NCBI GenBank assembly: GCA_963965975.1
Contig: OZ014420.1
Span: 5,482,001-5,546,000, forward strand
Reading direction: 5' to 3'
Origin: Xestospongia bergquistia
Taxonomy: Eukaryota > Porifera > Demospongiae > Haplosclerida > Petrosiidae
Length of the DNA stretch: 64,000 bases
Shown: in pieces, positions 1 to 14,939 of the stretch
Layout of the letters: each line of letters begins with the position of its first letter
Position numbering within the stretch: position 1 is the first letter of the stretch
Made by a program: the position numbers and the translations under genes
Notes under the pieces: generated by a model
The model's input: only the letters and a program-made list of their open reading frames with translations
Told to the model about the DNA's origin: nothing
Database searches by the model: none

Positions 1-1135
1 GTTAGATCAACCATTTGTTTCTCTCTATAAGATATAGCAACGATAACAATAGCACAATGTCATATGGATAGCTATATATCTAACTGTATGTAGTAAAGGC
101 ATATTACCATCAGTTCATTGATCATAACAATTACCATATAAGGTACTAATGTATATACACATATACATACATACTATATCTCTGATAACTACTTGTATCT
201 ATGCATCATTAGGTAAGTATGACTTACCTGTTTCTTTCAACACGTACTAGATTTCTCTTATACCAAAAGAAATGTATCCCGGGACTAGGAACAAAACGAA
301 ACTCAGTATTTATCTTACCTATAAGGAGGTGTAAAGTACTACTGAATTAATTATAACAACCTGTTTCCAATTGATGGAAATTAGTTTCCACTGACAGGTG
401 CTGTGTTTTACTGACATTAGTAGTTATCCATTGAAGTAGCCACTGGTAACTCTTGTCTTTACTGGGTACCTATAAAATGTTGTATGGTTCTTTATAAAGG
501 GCATCTTTTATTTTTAAACTTCTTTTACATTAAACCTTAAGTACATTAACTTTGTCTCCAGGCTCTCTGGAACTCATAGTATAGAGAAGAAAGGCAAAAA
601 GAGAGCCAGAAAACACTCACATGTCCACATACACATGGTGTCTGTGTGTCCTAGTGCTATAAAATAGTGATAGAAACAACTTATAAAAAAGTTTAACATA
701 ATTTTAGCTTTGTCTCCAAGAGTTGATTATTTTCACAAAGGACCATAAAATGAGATTATTAAATCAGTATGTCATCACGTCTGGATACAAAAATCGATGT
801 GTGTAGGTATGACATGCAAGGTCCATTAGCAAGATCTTTGGAGCCCTTAATGATAAATGTAGCCATTTATGTGAAGCTAGTGCTTATAGGAACACAAAGT
901 ATATACTTTCCTGTATATTAAACTGATCCTCATCCCCTAAATCTTAAATGTTAACTATAGCTAAGTATGATTCCTGCAGAAACTATAGGTAGTATCTTAT
1001 GAGAAAGTAATATTACAGGAATTATAGAATAAAGACTTTATAGATTAAGTTCAATGTTTTCTGTCAATGACATATTGACTAAGAGACAGTGTACAATTAC
1101 AGATTAGATATAAAACACTACAATAATAACACTAC
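1..1135. other. BCS1L first intron / left edge, no recognisable exon
   Basis: AT-rich sequence downstream of BCS1L exon 1 on the minus strand. I read both strands and found no further BCS1L exon or other gene that could be supported. It is probably intronic. Confidence 0.5.
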
Positions 1136-1291
1136 CTCTAATGTAATCATAAGATGACGTCTAAACATAACAGTACCCCATTGTACACCCTTCCTTAGAA
1201 CAGCTATCAATGCACCTACTCCCACAAGTCCAAAACCTGCTCCGAAATAAGGATTGTCCTTTAGTGATGGAAGAAAATCAGATAGTGGCAT
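1136..1291 (-). CDS. BCS1L: BCS1L, mitochondrial AAA chaperone, first coding exon
   Basis: The 52 residues from the ATG at 1291 ([20 protein letters not shown]...) closely match the N-terminus of metazoan BCS1L, including the [16 protein letters not shown] membrane segment and the following [13 protein letters not shown]1L is an inner mitochondrial membrane AAA ATPase that inserts the Rieske iron-sulfur protein into complex III; this region holds its membrane anchor and internal targeting signal. The exon ends at 1136 before a GTAGTG donor. A GTG GAG AAA stretch lies upstream in frame, but the ATG is the conserved start. The middle domain and AAA domain were not found in 1-1117 and are presumably beyond the left edge. 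The gene is divergent with THOC7. Confidence 0.9.
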
Positions 1292-1358
1292 TTTCTCCAC
1301 GTGGGTAACCCACTGCGCATGCTCAATCTTTTACTAGACACGTGGTCCTAAGGAGAAA
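1292..1358. promoter_or_regulatory. Shared divergent promoter of BCS1L and THOC7
   Basis: Only 67 bases separate the BCS1L start codon (minus, 1291) from the THOC7 start codon (plus, 1359). The interval contains two CACGTG E-box palindromes (around 1298-1303 and 1340-1345) and no TATA box. The arrangement implies a compact bidirectional promoter serving two housekeeping genes. The regulatory role is inferred. Confidence 0.6.
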
Positions 1359-2182
1359 ATGAACGAAGATGATATTATTCGTAAGAGATTGACAGTTGAG
1401 GGAGATAGTGGACAAGATGACAGAAGACTAACAGGTCTATTAAAGACTTTTTTAAAATGGTGTGCAGCAGATTCTCTATCTGAGGAAGAAAATGAGGCCA
1501 CTTTTCAAAAGATGCTCTTTACTTTAGGCCAGGTATGCATTTTATCTATCTGTTTGTGTATAAGTATTAACACAGAAAATGGAGCCAAATTTGAGACTCC
1601 GCCTTAAACCACACCCTATAAATGACTAAGTGAGTCTCACACGCTTCAATTTTAATACGATCAGCAACACAACGCTCAATCCATAACTATTAAACAATAA
1701 ACTTTTTAATTGGTGTAACCAGAGCAGTCAACTTGCTATTATTTGGGTTGTCCTCTTTCATTGTCTAGGTTGACTTTGCGTTCTCAAGAACAGAGTTAGT
1801 ACTTACTATGAACAAGAAAGAAGAGCTCCAATATGAAGAATTAGTACAATCCGTTGATAAAGAAATTAAAACAACTCGAGAACTCATTCAAACTCTAAGA
1901 GGAGAGCTTTCCGATGCAAGACTAGTCCGTCAACATCGTCAAGAATATGACGCCATGGCCACTATCATTCAAAAGTCTACCACACGAAAGGACATGATAA
2001 CAAAAATAAATCAACTCGAAAAACAATTAGAAGAATTATCAAGTAAACATATTCAACTCTCGGAGCAGTTATCTTTACGTCGTAAACAAGGACATTTATT
2101 AGTTCTTTCAATACATCAGTTACTGGACACATTGGATACTGATGCGATAGATGATCTCTCTTCGCCAATGGAAATATCATAA
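1359..2182 (+). CDS. THOC7: THO complex subunit 7 (THOC7), complete, two exons
   Basis: Exons 1359-1532 and 1769-2182 join in phase 0 across a GT-AG intron to give 195 residues; human THOC7 has 204. The start (DDIIRKRL...GQDDRRLTGLLKTFLKWC) and the middle (RQHRQEYDAMATIIQ, KQLEELS) match THOC7 along its length, and the second exon is largely coiled coil (heptads through residues about 70-170). THOC7 is a subunit of the nuclear THO/TREX complex, which couples transcription to mRNA export, and pairs with THOC5 by coiled coil. Reading through the donor at 1533 gives only a short tail ending at 1607, so the spliced form is preferred. Confidence 0.92.
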
Positions 2183-2497
2183 CTATTCGTTACACACACA
2201 GGAATACATAGTGATACCTCCTATGTTTTTTGAAGAATTAATATACTTATTTATGAAGGCACCAAAACTAGAACAAACTTGGTTTATATTTTAGTGCATG
2301 CTCATGTGTGTGTGTGTGTGTGGAATAGGTTCTTTGATCAGTTAACTACACTGGTAACTACTGGCAACAGTTAAATTTTGTGTACAATAATATTGGTAGT
2401 AAATAATATATTGATATTATGATCCACTTTATTGTACAAACGTAAACAAAACACACACATGAGGGGATGTTAAATAATGACCATATTAGGAAATCAG
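2183..2497. other. Convergent 3' intergenic spacer with short TG repeat
   Basis: Spacer of 315 bases between the stop codons of THOC7 (plus) and the PCGF-like gene (minus). It contains a TG run at about 2306-2321 and AT-rich sequence suited to 3' ends. No gene seen. Confidence 0.5.
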
Positions 2498-6180
<3,683 letters not shown>

Positions 6181-6871
6181 CTTGAAAGGCGTTTAGGAAC
6201 CAGGCTTATTTTCACTCGTTTCACGATCTGTTGGGTCACAAAGGAACGTATAATATTATTTAACAGAGGCCAATCACAGGAGTAAGTAAAGAACGTAAGA
6301 AATAAGACGAAGGACAGGATAAAAGAAATGATATGATAGTTGTTTCTGCAACTTTCACTTCGGTATGCAGAAAATCATGGCGGACATTTTAGGGGCGCGG
6401 TTATTCATTTTAGAGTTAATTAATCGACATTGGTTATTAAATTCCTCTAAACCAACGAGGAGGCCACAGCGTAGTGTCCTGGTAATATCTATCTGTCTCC
6501 TTGAATAGAAATAGGTAAATAGGTATATTGTATAGGAAAGAAAAAATAAAGATAGGCTAATACATTTTACTGTATTTTCTTACAATTTATAGGAAGACAG
6601 TGACTGGTCACCTCTTATCACTCAAGATCTCTTAGTACTTTAGGTATTGAGAGAGACGAGACAAAGAGGTGTAGTAGATACACAGGTAAGATAGACCCAG
6701 TACTCCTTGATGTGTTTGTGTGAGATAGCTAGTATAACTAAGTTTTGTGTGTTCATCTATTTTCCTTCCTCTTCTCTTATATATGTCTCACTCACTCTCT
6801 CCCTGTCATCTCCTCTCCCTTCCTCTCCTCTCATAGTTATTCTTTCTTCTCTTTCTCTCTTCTACTTACTA
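6181..6871. promoter_or_regulatory. Divergent upstream region of PCGF-like gene and PTBP
   Basis: The start codons of the PCGF-like gene (minus, 6180) and PTBP (plus, 6872) face away from each other across this stretch. It includes a GC-richer patch around 6370-6480 with an ATGGCGGACATTTTAGG sequence followed by a GTAATATC donor near 6481, which may be a 5' untranslated exon or a short unidentified exon. Sequence from about 6760 to 6870 is CT-rich. Promoter function is inferred from position only. Confidence 0.4.
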
Positions 6872-9800
6872 ATGGAATTAGATTCTGCTGCTAAAAAGGT
6901 ACATGAACACATTACATGACATGTACCAGTTAGTTGTGTGTATATGACTAAAGTATTTTTACATTGTGTTCAATAATTGACCTCCTAAATATACTAGTGA
7001 TCATTATAACAACAATCTTTTGACTTAACCTACAATGACATATATAATATCACTGTTAAAAATAAGAATGTGCTTTAAGAAATTCTTAGAATAGGACATT
7101 CTTATCACTAGCCCTATGTAGTATTTAGAGTAATTGATAGTGTGGTATTTAGTAATGGTCTGTCTCCTCCTCCTTCCTCTTCTTTATATCCTTCTTCCTA
7201 TTCTCTTTGCCCTTTTGTTTACTTACTTTCTCTTTTCATTCTTTAGCCTCGTATGGAGGAAACTGTTCCTACTGTTGCTACCTCTACATCTCGTGTTCTT
7301 CATGTTCGTAATTTACCTACTGAAGTATTAGAGAAGGAAATATGGATGTTAGCTTCTCCCTTTGGAATGGTAAACATAGTAATGTTATCATCTTCTGACT
7401 AATGTTGGTCTCTGTAGGTGAACAAAATTTTGATGTTAAAGCAAAAGAATCAAGCTTTTATTGAAATGGGAGATATAGGATCTGCTCGTAACATGGTTGA
7501 GTGTTTCTCAGCTAGACCAGCTCAAATAAGGTAATAATATATAGTATTAGAGAAGGAAGTACTACCTACTATGATAGTATGTGTGTGTAACTACAAAGGT
7601 TTTGTTTGTAATGTTTGTAGTCAATCTGTACTACATAGTAATATATCATTAGTAATATGACATAGCAATGTAGACAAGTTGTCTCAAGTTGTCATTAAAT
7701 ATCTATCTATCATTTCTATAATTATAATGTTATAACATATACTGTTTAATATTGATATATGTTCTTTGATATCTACAGAGATAGAACAGTTTATATACAA
7801 TTCTCAAAACATCAAGAACTAAAAACAACCACAGTAAGTCATCTAGAAAAGTTAATTGAAGTGAGATTACTTTAATTGTGTTTATTAGCCAGGAGCAACC
7901 TCAATGGGTGGAGCTAGTCCAGGTTATGGTGGTTCTTCTCCTCAATCTATCAGTATGATTGGGATAGGAGCTATGCAACAGGGTCAACCTAACTCCATTT
8001 TAAGAGTTATTATTGAGAACATGTTATATCCTATTACCATTGATGTCCTTCATCAAGTGAGTTTGTAGATTTTGTGGGTGGAGTCATTACAAGTCATGTT
8101 AATATTGTTTAGATATTTGCCAAATATGGTGATGTTCTAAAAATAGTAACATTCATGAAAAATGGTAATAGACATTTTTATGTAATTGAAGTGTTGTTTA
8201 TGTTGTGATGTTTATAGGTCAGTTTCATGCACTCATTCAATATCCCAATGAAATAATTGCTGCTAATGCTAAAACTGTGAGTCATTCACTAACTACAAGC
8301 TAGCATACTGTGTTTGTCTCTTTAGGCACTTGATGGTCAAAATATCTATAATGGTTGTTGTACATTACACATTGATTACTCTAAATTGTCTAATCTTACT
8401 GTCAAATATAACAATGAGAAGACTAGGTAAGTAGACGAGTCCTTCTTAAGTTAAATAGTAACTATTTGTATAGAGACTTTACTCGTCCTGATCTACCAGC
8501 TGGAGACCAAGAGACTGTGTCACTCCCTGACCTCTCAGCATATGGTATAATAGTATATGTATGTGTGTGTGTGTGTATCTATATATGTCTGTATCTAGGT
8601 CTTCATCCTGCTCTACTTCAATCTCCAGGTAGTAAGTTATTTATTTTATTAGATATAGAATGTTTTGTTTAGCATTCTCTCAACTTCGTGCTGCTCTTAT
8701 TGCTCTGGGTACTCAAGGAGGAGGAGGGGGTGGTGCTCAAGGAGGTGGTGCTCCCTCTACTACAGTTGTTCTAGCCTCTAATCTTAATGATAAGGTAATA
8801 TTGTGATAAAGAGACATGTCTGTGTGTGTTAGTATTTGTGTATGATTTGCACCACTTTTCTCTTCTTGTTGGCACTCTTTCTTCCTCTGTTGGCTCCTCT
8901 TGGCTGTCTTCTCCTCCCTTTCATTCTCCCTCCCTTCTTTCACACAAGATGATTTCTCCTCATGCTCTCTTTATTCTCTTTGGTACGTCTTTCTCTCTTT
9001 ATCTCTCTATCTCTTGCACAATACGATCTAGTAGAGTCTGTTCACATTGATTTTATAGACTATTGCAATGAGATTGTTCTATTTATAGAATGTATCATTG
9101 ATCATATCATTGAACAGACTATAATATTAAATGTGTAGTCATCAATGTAGTGTTAATAAATGTTATATAATTTTGTAGGTGTATATGGTGATGTAATGCG
9201 TGTGAAGATATTGTATAGTAAAAGAGACTCCGCCCTTATTCAATTTCGCGAACCTCAACAAGCTCAGAACTGTGAGTGATCTAAAAGTTAATTTTTGATA
9301 ATTTTTATGTTCTCTCTCATTCTCTCTCTAGCTGTTACTCATCTTAATGGTAGCATGTTATATGGTAAGAAAATCCATGTGACACTCTCTAAACATACTC
9401 AAGTCCAGATGCCTCAACCAGGAAGTAATGTAAGATGATGTAATATCATAAACATATAGAGGTTATATTATCATATATAACATTGTTACATTCATTATTA
9501 TCAAGGTGTTCCTTTCTCTTTATTAGGAGGATGGACTAACTGAAGACTTTTCTAACTCTCCTCTTCATCGTTTCAAGGTAAATCAAGTGGTAACTTACTC
9601 TCTTGGGTAAGTATTATATCTTCTGTCATAGAAGCCAGGGTCTAAGAATTATCAGAATATTTATCCTCCAAGTGCTACACTCCATCTCTCTAATATTCCG
9701 TAAGAGAACTAGTAGTGTACTGTTAAATAGAATGTAATAACTAACAGTGGGGTAGGAATGAAGTTTAAGTTGGGGGGGGGGGGGGGGCTGACCTTATATT

Positions 9801-10498
9801 TAGTTACATTATGTTGTTATTAAACATCAAAAATGACCCAAAAATTAAGTCATCTGTTGTTAAAGGAAACAAACTCTTTAGCTGTTTCTAATAAGTTTGT
9901 TATCAGTACTGTCCATATGTGTATGTAACAACATGACATGGTTTAGTTGTTCTTTGGTCATAGTACTTCGTTGGTAATTTTTTAGTCAGCGTAAGGTTGA
10001 AAATGTGCGTTCCACTGTAACAGAAGTCATTGGTATGGTTAGATACTGCCTAATGTGTTATTGTGTACATAATCTTGAGTGCAAATCAGGGAGGGCTTAG
10101 CCCTCCCTGATTTAAAATTGGAGGGGCTTCAGCCCCCCCTGCCCCCCCCCTTTCCTACCCCTATGGTAACTGATATTGTTAATTAGATATTTATTGAAAT
10201 AAATGATACATAATGTATCTATTATATTTCTATATAGTGATGGTATTACTGAGGAATATCTTCGCAGTCTATTTACATCTACTGGTGGTAATGTAGTCAA
10301 CTTCCGTTTCTTTCAGTTAGTTATATCTTGTTTTGTCTATATAACTTTCTTTTTTTCTCTCTTAGAAATGATCTACGTATGGCTCTAGTTCAGATGTCTT
10401 CAGTAGAGGAAGCTATCAATGCTCTCATTGTCACTCATAATCATAAAATCAGTGAAACCAATCATCTCCGAGTTACCTTCTCAAAGAACACTCTCTAA
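6872..10498 (+). CDS. PTBP1: Polypyrimidine tract-binding protein (PTBP), complete, 18 exons
   Basis: Coding exons: 6872-6898, 7247-7369, 7418-7530, 7779-7833, 7889-8056, 8113-8164, 8218-8276, 8326-8426, 8474-8544, 8599-8628, 8673-8794, 8949-8982, 9179-9271, 9332-9429, 9527-9577, 9632-9699, 10238-10315, 10366-10498. All phases agree, giving 491 residues (human PTBP1 is 531-557). Four RRMs are visible in order: RRM1 ([27 protein letters not shown]), RRM2 ([21 protein letters not shown]), RRM3 ([30 protein letters not shown]), RRM4 ([32 protein letters not shown] at the C-terminus). The linkers [23 protein letters not shown] and [14 protein letters not shown] are diagnostic of PTBP. It is a nuclear-cytoplasmic RNA-binding regulator of splicing via CU-rich tracts. 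This is the only intact copy here and the evident parent of the decayed copies to the right. Confidence 0.93.
9749..10161. mobile_element. MITE-like insertion with G/C homopolymer arms in the last long PTBP intron
   Basis: About 413 bases bounded by inverted ends GGGGTAGGAA (9749-9758) and TTCCTACCCC (10152-10161), followed inward by a long G run on the left and C runs on the right. A perfect internal hairpin (AATCAGGGAGGGCT / AGCCCTCCCTGATT) lies at about 10085-10113. No transposase. Related copies sit at the equivalent place in the other PTBP copies (about 23200-23600, 59300-59705) and as right-hand fragments at about 32424-32690 and 41543-41810. A clean target-site duplication was not resolved; GGTAACT-like sequence occurs near both sides. 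Confidence 0.6.
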
Positions 10499-12360
10499 GC
10501 GATCATCATTACTGGTCACACCCCCTAATTATATTTCAAGTCTTGCTTTAGGCATATTGTGTGCTATTTCAAACTAAAATTTTATGTTTTTTTCTTTAAA
10601 ATCTTTGTCTTTCTTTTTTCATTAGAAGCCTTGTCTTTTGATAACTTTGTCTACTGAAATAATTTAGTAGAAGAATGATAGAATTAGAGGGGAAGTAGTT
10701 ATTATGATGACATCATTATTATAGTTACTAACCATCTCTACCCACGTGTAATTAGATGAACTCGGCTGATATTAACTTGTCTGTGTGTTAATTGAAGACT
10801 GTATTGTCTTGTTCATTGAATTCTATTTATTATAAATATATGCTGTCTGTCTTCAAGTAAAGAGAACTATAATAAATTCTTTTGAATATTGTTGTCATTA
10901 TAGGACTCAGTTCACATTAATTATATTAGCTGTAAGTCATATTGTTCATCTATTGTTAGTATTTGTTACTTCAATAGACAATATGACATCATTATTATCA
11001 GATATTACTATATAATAGTTAGACACTGAGGTCAGGTATTAACATAATTTATCATAACAGTACTAATTTACATGAGGACTTATTTTCACAGATAGCTAGT
11101 GCTACTCAACCACAAAAATTAAGATATATTAACATGTTAAACAATGCCCCTTTAATTAATAGTTGATCTTGGTGTCATTTCAATTGTGCCAATTCTCAAG
11201 ATTCAGAATAATGACATAACAATAAGTTAATCCACATATCTTTCTACTTAATTCTGTAAATTGTTTTTTGTCACAATCACAGAAGATCACAAGTAACTAG
11301 TATAAGTAACAGTCCATTAATAATATGTGATTATTTTACTCTAAGACTCAATGTTAACAAACTTACATTAACTAATTTCTTACTCCTGTATTCAGTATTT
11401 ATCACATAAAATAGTAATTATTTGTACAGAGACTTTACTCGTCCTGATCTACTAGCTGGAGATCAAGAGACTGTGTCACTCCCTGACCTCTCAGCATATG
11501 GTATAACAGTATATGTGTGTATGTGTGTGTGTGTGTGTATGTGTGTATCTATATATGTCTGTATCTAGGTCTTCATCCTGCTCTACTTCAATCTCCAGGT
11601 AGAAAGTTATTTATTTTATTAGATATAGAATGTTTTGTTTAGCATTCTCTCCACTTTGTGCTGCTCTTATTGCTCTGGGTACTCAAGGAGGATAGACAAA
11701 TAAACAGATTGATGGATAGATTAAATAATAAATTAATATCAGATAATTAAATGATATATTTGATATAAAACAGTGTCCTCCTATGTAAGTGTATTATATT
11801 AAACATCTATTAACATAATTGAAGTTGTACATGTGGATAATTAACTTAATATTTCAAATCCATTGTTTAGATAATCAAATAAAATACAATGAGACTATAT
11901 ATTTAAAATCTTTATCAGCTCACAATTTATACACAATGTAATGTTTACAGTATAAATTATTAATGTTTAATATTTAATTATTACTTTAAATCATATTATA
12001 AGAGGAACAAACAAGTAAATAAAAACATTTTCTAAAAATGAAGTAAACATAGAGATTAATTAATATTATTCCATTACAAACAATACAAACAAGATAATAA
12101 TAATAACAGTTGTATTATATCTACATAATAGTACAGGTATAATAAACAAACAAAGGATGTTTACTAATTAAAAAGTATAGATCTAAAGTCACTTTATTAA
12201 TATCAGTTATATTATGTCCCTGTACTATTATAGTAATGATAATATAATTGACATTACTACTATTTTGTTTGTATTCATTGTATGTAGATCATATTATTAA
12301 TACATGAGGTAGCTCAGTTATAATTAACACAGTTCTATTATTGGTAGAGGTTTCAATGGC
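10499..12360. repeat. PTBP 3' flank module, unit 1 (ends in an NLR tail remnant)
   Basis: Downstream sequence of PTBP that recurs after every other PTBP copy (23937-25747, 33023-34848, 42143-43968, 60043-61870, and in part 50610-51503). It includes a stray trio of internal PTBP exons at about 11425-11697. Here the module ends with about 25 bases of the NLR 3' end (TCTATTATTGGTAGAGG, 12341-12360) before changing to unrelated sequence. So an NLR gene, or its tail, once lay here and was lost. Confidence 0.75.
11425..11697 (+). pseudogene. Stray trio of internal PTBP exons, unit 1
   Basis: Copies of the three PTBP exons that encode [11 protein letters not shown]..., [10 protein letters not shown] and [17 protein letters not shown], with their small introns and TG-repeat, lie far downstream of the PTBP stop codon. 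The last exon breaks off at TCAAGGAGGATAGAC. In this copy the first exon reads DLLAGD rather than DLPAGD. Equivalent trios lie in each array unit at about 24870, 33960, 43080, 50630 and 60980. The fragment cannot encode a useful protein alone. Confidence 0.8.
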
Positions 12361-12585
12361 TGTACTTGTCATATATTTATATAAAATTAGTGCTATGTTT
12401 TATACTAAGATGCAATAAAAAGTAGATACCATCCATAATAAGAGTTTATTAGAGTTTATTAAAAATGAAAAAATACTTCAATAGTATTAAGCATGTGTTA
12501 GTTATATTGTATTTGAAATTGACAACTTCAATTTATAAACCAGCTACTCCTTGTATCACTGTTAGTAATGATTTGTGTTATAGCT

Positions 12586-14707
12586 ATCAGAATGTCATTA
12601 CAAGAAGCTCAATCTGGTCAGTCTTCTGCCTCAATAATGTATCCAACTTTCTCTTCTCAGATAGAACCCACAAAGAACCAGGTAATATATTACTCTGATA
12701 TATTTGTATTATAATAATGCTATATATTTAGTCCTCTGCTCGTAAGGTGAGAGCTATCTATGACTTTGAAGCAGCTGAAGATAATGAGCTGTCATTTAAA
12801 GCTGGAGAGATTATCAAAGTACTGGATGATAGGTATGTAGGGATGTGCTTGTCTATTAGTGTATACTTTATACAGTGATGAGAATTGGTGGAAAGGTCAA
12901 ACTCAACTTGGTACTGGACTATTTCCAGCTAATTTTGTATCACCTAACCTTGATGCTAGTCGTGAACCAGGTAAACCACACCCACTTTTACCAGTCAAAT
13001 ATTAAGTTATTTATTATAGTACGAGGTGAACAGAAGACAAGTACTACAACTGGAACAGTGGGTGTGGCTACAGGAGGTGGAGCTAAAAAGACAATGAGAC
13101 TCAAGTGAACCTGTTGTTAGAAATGTTAAAGACAGCAGATATTACTACTGATAATGAGGAAGAACTAAAAACTCTCAATGGACTAGAAGGTAGGGAACTA
13201 CTTTGTTAACTAACTATAGTACATTTAATATATGTACCTGTGTTAATAATGTTGAAAGTAGGAACCTACTTTGTTAACTAACTATAGTACGTTTAATATA
13301 TGTACCTGTATTAATAACGTAGAAAGTAGGGAACTACTTTGTTAACTAACTATAGTACATTTAATAAATGTAACTGTGTTAATAACGTAGAAAGTAGGGA
13401 ACTACTTTGTTAACTAACTATAGTACGTTTAATATATGTACCTGTATTAATAACGTAGAAAGTAAGGAACTACTTTGTTAACTAACTATAGTACATTTAA
13501 TAAATGTAACTGTGTTAATAACGTAGAAAGTAGGGAACTACTTTGTTAACTAACTATAGTACGTTTAATATATGTACCTGTGTTAATAATGTTGAAAGTA
13601 GGAACCTACTTTGTTAACTAACTATAGTACGTTTAATATATGTAACTGTGTTAATAACGTAGAAAGTAGGGAACTACTTTGTTAACTAACTATAGTACAT
13701 TTAATATATGTACCTGTGTTAATAATGTTGAAAGTAGGAACCTACTTTGTTAACTAACTATAGTACATTTAATAAATGTAACTGTGTTAATAACGTAGAA
13801 AGTAGGGAACTACTTTGTTAACTCAACTATAGTACGTTTAATATATGTACCTGTGTTAATAATGTTGAAAGTAGGAACCTACTTTGTTAACTAACTATAG
13901 TATGTTTAATATATGTAACTGTGTTAATAACGTAGAAAGTAGGGAACTACTTTGTTAACTAACTATAGTACATTTAATAAATGTAACTGTGTTAATAAAG
14001 TAATAAAATTTCAACTGTTATAATAACTGAATGCAAAGAAATGAAACCACTTGCTGAAACTAATATTAATGACTTGGAAAAGTAAACCTAAATGATCATT
14101 AGGGGTTAAAAATGGATGTACATTTTTATCTTTTATTAGACAACTTGATGATATGAATGAAGTTAGTCAAAAACTACAAGAGACATTTGCTCTCTACAGA
14201 AGGTACACCACACCCATTTTAGTAACCACTGTTTAATGCCTTATTAGGCTATTACAAGAGGGACCACGACTAGCTCATAAAGCTCACCCACCTCCTTACC
14301 AGTCTGGTACTCAATACGCTAATGAATCTACTGGTAATTACTTTGCCCCACCTCCTCCTGACATCACTGGAACTTATCGTGGAGCATATTCTCAACCAGC
14401 AAGCTATGCTCCTCCTTATGGTCCACCCACTCAGGGTTTTATGGACCCACCTCCATCTTTGGGACAGTATGCACTACATCTTGTTCCTCCACCTCAGTCA
14501 ACTCCTGTTACCATAGAAACAGTGAGGTAAGGTATCTGTCATCTCAATCTATGATCTTATCAATTCCTCTTTAGAAGTGGAGGTAACCCTCAATTAATGC
14601 ATCATCAACTGACTCCACCTACTAACAACTATTTGTGGATGACCCAACCCCCTTTAGCCACACCCACAGCTATGTACCAACAGCCAGTACATCAACCTCT
14701 CATTTGA
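12586..14707 (+). pseudogene. STAM: STAM-like gene, 5'-truncated and frameshifted
   Basis: Exons at 12586-12681, 12732-12832, 12876-12970, 13020-13189, 14039-14081, 14140-14202, 14248-14526 and 14575-14707 encode the C-terminal two-thirds of a signal-transducing adaptor molecule. They give the end of a ubiquitin-interacting motif (IRMSLQEAQ), an SH3 domain ([38 protein letters not shown]), a coiled coil (VNLLLEMLKTADI... LDDMNEVSQKLQETFALYR) and a Pro/Tyr/Gln-rich tail. STAM works with HRS in ESCRT-0 on endosomes to sort ubiquitylated cargo. Two defects stand out. The N-terminal VHS domain is missing, since the sequence upstream is the PTBP flank module. The reading frame also breaks in exon 13020-13189 at an A run near 13090-13094, where one extra A would restore the conserved coiled-coil frame. 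Either a pseudogene or a sequencing error in the homopolymer on a partial gene. Confidence 0.8.
13190..13998. repeat. Tandem repeat of about 67 bp in a STAM intron
   Basis: About 12 copies of a 66-68 base unit (core GGGAACTACTTTGTTAACTA, then ATAGTACGTTTAATATATGT and TTAATAACGTAGAAAGTA) fill almost the whole intron. The first copy begins exactly at the splice donor (GAAG|GTAGGG). Two main variants alternate (GTAGGGAACTAC and GTAGGAACCTAC; ...TATATGTACC and ...TAAATGTAAC), suggesting expansion of a two-unit block. Confidence 0.92.
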
Positions 14708-14838
14708 TTTAGTAACTACATATAATATATATTACTTTCAATTTAAAAGTTAATTATTGCTATTAAGTTTGTCATCAACAATTGCACATAGTTATAATAA
14801 TAAGGATCTGTTATAGTCAAATTACTTACAATATTATA

Positions 14839-14939
14839 GTGAAATAGTTACATGACTAAATATTTATTATTGGTAGAGGTATATAAGTAACTTATATACC
14901 TCTACCAATAATAAATATTTAGTCATGTAACTATTTCAC
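14839..14939. repeat. Perfect 50-bp inverted repeat with 1-base spacer
   Basis: Arms 14839-14888 and 14890-14939 are exact reverse complements around a single A. Each arm contains TATTATTGGTAGAGGT, which matches the 3' coding end of the NLR genes. It lies just past the STAM stop codon, where an NLR tail would be expected by comparison with 18.9 kb. A near-palindrome this perfect would form a strong hairpin in single strands. Confidence 0.92.

Noticed and set aside
6378..6480. ATGGCGGACATTTTAGGG frame as a first exon of PTBP
   Set aside because: Ends at a plausible donor, but no phase-consistent link to the PTBP exon at 6872 could be shown and no PTBP similarity; left as promoter or untranslated sequence.
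10112..10300. Recurrent 60-80 codon frames antisense to the last PTBP exons ([15 protein letters not shown]...)
   Set aside because: Antisense shadows of the RRM4 exon present in each copy; no independent evidence.
13190..13998. Regular 67-bp repeats considered as a CRISPR or satellite centromere array
   Set aside because: No unique spacers, only about 12 copies, bounded exactly by STAM splice sites.
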